From contig NC_134846.1 of NCBI RefSeq assembly GCF_965363235.1, positions 74,374,724 to 74,438,723 on the forward strand: 64,000 bases of DNA. Direction: 5' to 3'. This document shows, in pieces, positions 59,783 to 64,000 of the stretch; within the stretch, counting starts at the first letter, position 1, and every line of letters starts with the position of its first letter. Source of the DNA: Mytilus galloprovincialis (lineage: Eukaryota > Mollusca > Bivalvia > Mytilida > Mytilidae). The translations under genes were made by a program, and so were the position numbers. Below the pieces are notes generated by a model. The model saw only the letters and a program-made list of their open reading frames with translations, ran no database searches and was not told where the DNA came from.

Positions 59783-60037
59783 ATTCACAATTTGTTATAT
59801 CAAATTGACAATTTGTTATTTCTAATTGATAATTTGTTATATCAAATTGATAATCTGTTATATCAAATTGATAATTTGTTATACCAAATTGATAATCTGT
59901 TATATCAAATTGATAATTTGTTATATTAAATTCATATTTTGTTATATCAAATTCATAATTTGTTATATCAAATTCATAATTTGTTATATCAAATTCATAA
60001 TCTGTTATATCAAATTCATAATTCGTCATATCAAATT
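59783..60037. repeat. 21-bp tandem repeat, about 12 units
   Basis: Units 'aatttgttatatcaaattga(t)' and 'aatttgttatatcaaattca(t)' of 21 bp. Since 21 is 7 codons without stops, both strands stay open (ICYIKFI on plus, FDITNYE on minus). There is no start context or splice evidence, so it is taken as non-coding. Confidence 0.95.
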
Positions 60038-60109
60038 GGAAAAAGTTAATTAGCATGGTACGTAAAGGCTTCCGTAATTTGCGACGTTAGGCACTACATG
60101 TCAAGTTTT

Positions 60110-60580
60110 ACAGAACAAGTAAAAAAGCATGGTGTGACATTATGACTATACAAAAGTAGTCGCTGACTGTGTCGTTAATTCTTCCGACATGTGATCGAGA
60201 ATGGGTTCAAAAAAATCCCTGAACAGTAGATTTTAATGTTATATAGTATTTTTGTGCTATTATAATTTCAAATTTCCCCCCTCCAAAACTGTATAATATG
60301 ACCTATCATACTTGTAACAAAAATGTAGAAAACGGCGTTTTGTGACATTTTGACTAGACAAAAAAAAAAAAAAAAGATCGCGTTTATTTTTTTTTTCAAT
60401 ATTTTCTCTTAAAACTTCGACACAATTTTTTTTCATACACTTAAAAAAATAGTTTTCACGTTTGAATAAAATTTCATATCGTAGAAAAGACTGCAACTGC
60501 CTATTACTTTTCATAAGACACTTAACAAATACGCCAAAACGTCAGAAAACGGCGAGTGTGACATTTCAACGGATTTAATA
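60110..60580. repeat. Three diverged units of about 215 bp
   Basis: 'agcatggtgtgacattatga' (60128), 'acggcgttttgtgacatttt' (60332) and 'acggcgagtgtgacatttca' (60549) recur at about 205-215 bp, with AT-rich sequence between. This is a weak tandem pattern, non-coding. Confidence 0.5.
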
Positions 60581-62829
60581 AAATGAACAATTTAGGACAT
60601 AATTTAAACAATACTTACTAATTGAAGACATAGAAAGTTGTATATTTATTGTATAATTTTGACACAAGAAGGGTGGATATGCAAATTGTGGTTTGGATCT
60701 GCAGCATTCGTTCGAACTTTGAAGAGCTCCAAAAAATATGCGAGATTTGGGTTTTGTGACAGAAATACTTTCAAAAAATCATGAATTCTGGCACGATCTT
60801 TTGAAATGTTGTAACAAAACTTATTATTTTTTTTCCTTATTATATACGGAATAAAAAGATATATCATTTTCGGAATAATCTATTTGAATTACCTTTTAAA
60901 ATCACTCTTAACTTCACCCCTATCCATATTTTTTTTCTATTTTCGGCTTGACCACAAAACAAAGTGAACTTTTCGTCCTTGTCAGACGCGTCCAGTTAAC
61001 GATGACGTCATAAATAAAACATACACCATTAACACCAAAGACTACTCTTGCTAGGAGTACAACTTTTTTTTAATAAGTTTAAAAATGACAAGAATAACTT
61101 CAAAGCAACGCTGATCATATGTCGCGGTGTTACGTGTCTACACGCTCAAAATCAGTGTTATGAGGGATCATTCGAGTAACAAAATGAATGAAAGTATTGA
61201 TTTTAAGGCATATTCCATTTCTACTTTTAATTACGCACATTTTGATATATACAATTATATAGTTATCAATTCCGAAACTTCTAACAAATGCAATAAAGGC
61301 GAACTGGAAATCAAAACCCGTATTATCACCAACACCGTACGCGACGTCACAGCAGTTTTGGTCTTCAATTTCTTGAAATTGAGAGTTCCTAACGGAGTTA
61401 AATCAAGAAACGCGCTTCGGAAGCACGAACACTTTTTGTCAGTGATAAGAAAACAAATTACATGAACGATAGTTTATTAACATGTAAGTAACAGTGAACA
61501 CAATAGATTATGATCAACATATAAAATGTACACTGATGCTTGATGAGATAAACCCGGAGTTTAATAGTTTTTATAAAGACAAAAATTGCGGTATTGACAA
61601 ACAAGGTGAAAAGGAGAAAATAAAACTACAAAAAAGGAAGCAAAAATAACTTCGATAGAGTTATTTCATAGACTGGAAGATATATTGATAAAGTCTGTGA
61701 TGTAATAAACAAAACGAATATAAGTGGATATTAGTAGAAATTATTCAAGTTAGATTGTATTATCGAGTTAATTTAGAATCTTGATAAAGAACAAGCAGGC
61801 TAACAATTTAATAATCGTGTAGAATGCCAGTCATATTTCATTCCCTACTGTCTTTATTGGCGAAGCTAACACAATTATTTCTGGGTTTATATTTTATATA
61901 AAGACTAATCGCCTCAGAGACTATAGAAAATCATATTTTAAAACAATAATTTGTGTGGTGTACACAATCCAGACCCGAGATGTAGCTTGATTGACGGGAA
62001 GACGGTAAGGGTCAGTGATATAATTGGTAAAAGACAAAATTTTCTTCAGATACATTAAATAAAGGATTGTTAATAAGACGGACAGAATAAGATTACTTTC
62101 TTATTAAATTTAATCTTCATTCTGTTTCAGTTTGATTTAATGCACTATAAATTAATGGAATACTGTAACATATATCATTCTTACATTTAAATAGATCTCC
62201 TAGTTTTTTTTTCAAAAGACGTTCTAAAGAAAAATGACACACTTTAGGTTTTAGTTCACACTTCTGAAAAGTCTGACATGTACAAACTTACTTTAAAAAT
62301 GATTAATTTAAATTAAGAAATATTGAAAATAAATTCTACATTTTTTTCTATATTAATTATCAATTATAGTTCATGTGTTGTTCTGTTGCAGTGTGAAAAA
62401 TAGTTTATTCAGATCACTATTTTGCATCTAAACAAACAATGAATAAAAAAAACTGAACATGTTGCTGTTGTAAAAGGGGGAAAACATAACTTGATGTAAA
62501 TAGAACAAAAATACATACTACTTAATAAGTTTAACTTTGTTTATTGTGTTTTGGTGTCATGACAGTTTAATTAAAAAGCTTTCTTTACCCAAAGTCAAAA
62601 GCACCCATGTCTTCTACATGTAAACCCTTTCTTTTATTTCGGCACCGATATTCATAATGAAGTTTACATAAAAGAGAATTTTGTATTATACGGCTATACC
62701 TTGTGATATACCAACAACTTATAGAGACCATTATTGACACACTGCAAGATTTTTGGAGTATAATCTTGCTAGGTAGTCTGTCCTCATCAATGATTTTTTT
62801 CACAAAACTGATAATTTACAGCTGATAAA
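60581..62829. other. AT-rich spacer, no gene recognised
   Basis: A 112-codon frame at 61127-61465 (+) has a less AT-rich second half. It overlaps the conserved 22-bp repeat word at 61327-61348, so it is more likely repeat than gene. A TGACGTCA CRE-type palindrome lies near 61002. Nothing else is recognisable. Confidence 0.4.
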
Positions 62830-63475
62830 TAAAGGCAACAGTAGTATACCGCTGTTCAAAACTCATTAATCCATGGACAAAAAACAAAATCGGGATAACA
62901 AACTAAAACCGAGGGAAACGCATTAAATATAAGAGGAGAACAACGACATAACACTAAAATGTAACACATATAGACAAAATCCCACGAGAATAACAAATAT
63001 AACATATATATATAACATCAAAACCAAATACATGAATTTGGGATAGACAAGTACCGTGACACGTCTTATCGCAATGTGAATTTACACTCAAAAATAAGAG
63101 AAAACAAACGACACAACGTCATAATGTAATACACACAGAAACGAACTATAATATAACAATGACCATATTCCTGACTTGGTACAGGGCATTTTTAAAGGAA
63201 AAAATGGTGGGTTGAACCTGGTTTTGTGGCATGCCAAACCTCGCACTTTTATGGCCATGTGAAATATAACATCAAAATGACAACACAGGACTACAATATA
63301 AATAAATTGGAGAACACAATTGACAAAGAATCACACGAACAACAGCCAACAAAAGGCAACAAGTTCAAAATTTTAATACGCCAGAAGTGTATTTTGTCCA
63401 CACAAGACCTATGTGTGACGCACAGATACAAAAGTTTGAAAGCCGAAACGAGTACAAAATTACATTTCTTATTCT
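62830..63475 (+). repeat. Dispersed repeat ('gtggcatgccaaacc' family)
   Basis: It runs from 'aaaggcaacagtagtatacc' through 'gaaacgcattaaatataaga', 'gtggcatgccaaacctcgca' and 'caggactacaatataaataa'. It is a high-copy bivalve family, and reverse relics are at 57220-57475. No coding frame is credible. Confidence 0.75.
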
Positions 63476-64000
63476 GAAAGCAAGGGCCCATGGCTGGGGA
63501 AATAGGGGGAGGTCAATTGTTACTTTTATGCATTGTTAGTTGGTAAAACAAGTTACTAGTACATGACAGGAGAACAATACATCGACAAAAGATGTATGGT
63601 ATATAAAAAAAATCAAAAAAAATAATCAAAAAGTTACATTGAAAGTCTTATAATGACAAGACGGGTACACCAATGACAGCATACTGAAGTGTTGCATATT
63701 ATTCTGAAGTTTTCAATCTGAATAACACTTGACTTCAAGCAAGGATTAATCAATCAATCAATTCTGCAAGCCTATGTTGCCAAAAATTATCTGACTTATT
63801 AAAGTCAGTGGTCATGTAAAATTAATTCATTAAATTGAACATAAAAGTTATTTTCGCACATCACATTCCGAATTTAATTTGGAAAAAAATAAGCAATCGG
63901 TCATTGTTAGGGTCAAAACAAACGTTTAAGTACTCGCCTAGCGTTTTTACTCCGTACTGGCAGACAAAGAAGGCAACAATGACAAAAATTCTATACGAAA
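63476..64000. other. Spacer to window end, no gene seen
   Basis: AT-rich, without recognisable repeats or exons. Confidence 0.4.

Noticed and set aside
61127..61465. 112-codon open frame with less AT-rich second half
   Set aside because: It overlaps a repeat word also found at 57525-57546. The reverse strand is open too, and no known protein is recognised.

Overview
The window looks like nuclear DNA from a bivalve mollusc, most likely a mytilid mussel. It is AT-rich, its genes are split by many small exons with GT-AG introns, and its spacers hold dispersed repeats that I recognise from mussel genomes. These include the family with 'gataccagagggacagtcaaactcat', the family bounded by TATACGACC, and a hammerhead-bearing repeat. 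The species call is inference, since no marker gene is present. All exon boundaries below were read by hand from splice consensus, reading frame and family resemblance, without transcript data.

Four protein-coding loci are supported. (1) 366-8367 (+): the 3' part of a von Willebrand factor A domain gene of the VWA3A/VWA3B type, nine exons, 343 residues, with its 5' end outside the window. (2) 13414-33774 (-): a complete DNAAF5 (HEATR2) gene, ten coding exons, 829 residues, a HEAT-repeat factor for cytoplasmic pre-assembly of axonemal dynein arms. (3) 34214-45239 (+): a complete ZDHHC6 gene, eight coding exons, 396 residues, an ER palmitoyltransferase with a DHHC domain, an SH3-like tail and a C-terminal KKDK. 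(4) 21685-23787 (+): an intact 700-residue DDE transposase with N-terminal Cys-rich modules and a C-terminal SWIM zinc finger, nested antisense in a DNAAF5 intron. DNAAF5 and ZDHHC6 are head to head across about 440 bp, probably a shared promoter. VWA3 and DNAAF5 are tail to tail.

The most notable structure is a 9.18 kb DNA transposon (16685-25865) between DNAAF5 exons 6 and 7. It is flanked by TTAA, has matching terminal inverted repeats (GGGCATAC...GTATGCCC) and a second, subterminal inverted repeat. It carries the DDE-SWIM transposase, a 1.2 kb T-poor AGACAAG-type array directly upstream of it, and a series of GTTGCTAGGCAAC motifs about 165-180 bp apart downstream. Removing it leaves an intron of about 330 bp.

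Other structures are a 51-bp minisatellite of about 47 units in a VWA3 intron, open in frame on both strands and split by a 751-bp hAT-like element with a 5-bp target duplication; a perfect 75-bp palindrome just upstream of DNAAF5 exon 3; several foldback or MITE elements with readable ends; and a hammerhead-like motif whose core carries an inactivating-type change. From 45.2 kb to the end no host gene is recognised. That part holds dispersed repeats, tandem arrays, a reverse-transcriptase relic and AT-rich sequence with no visible feature.
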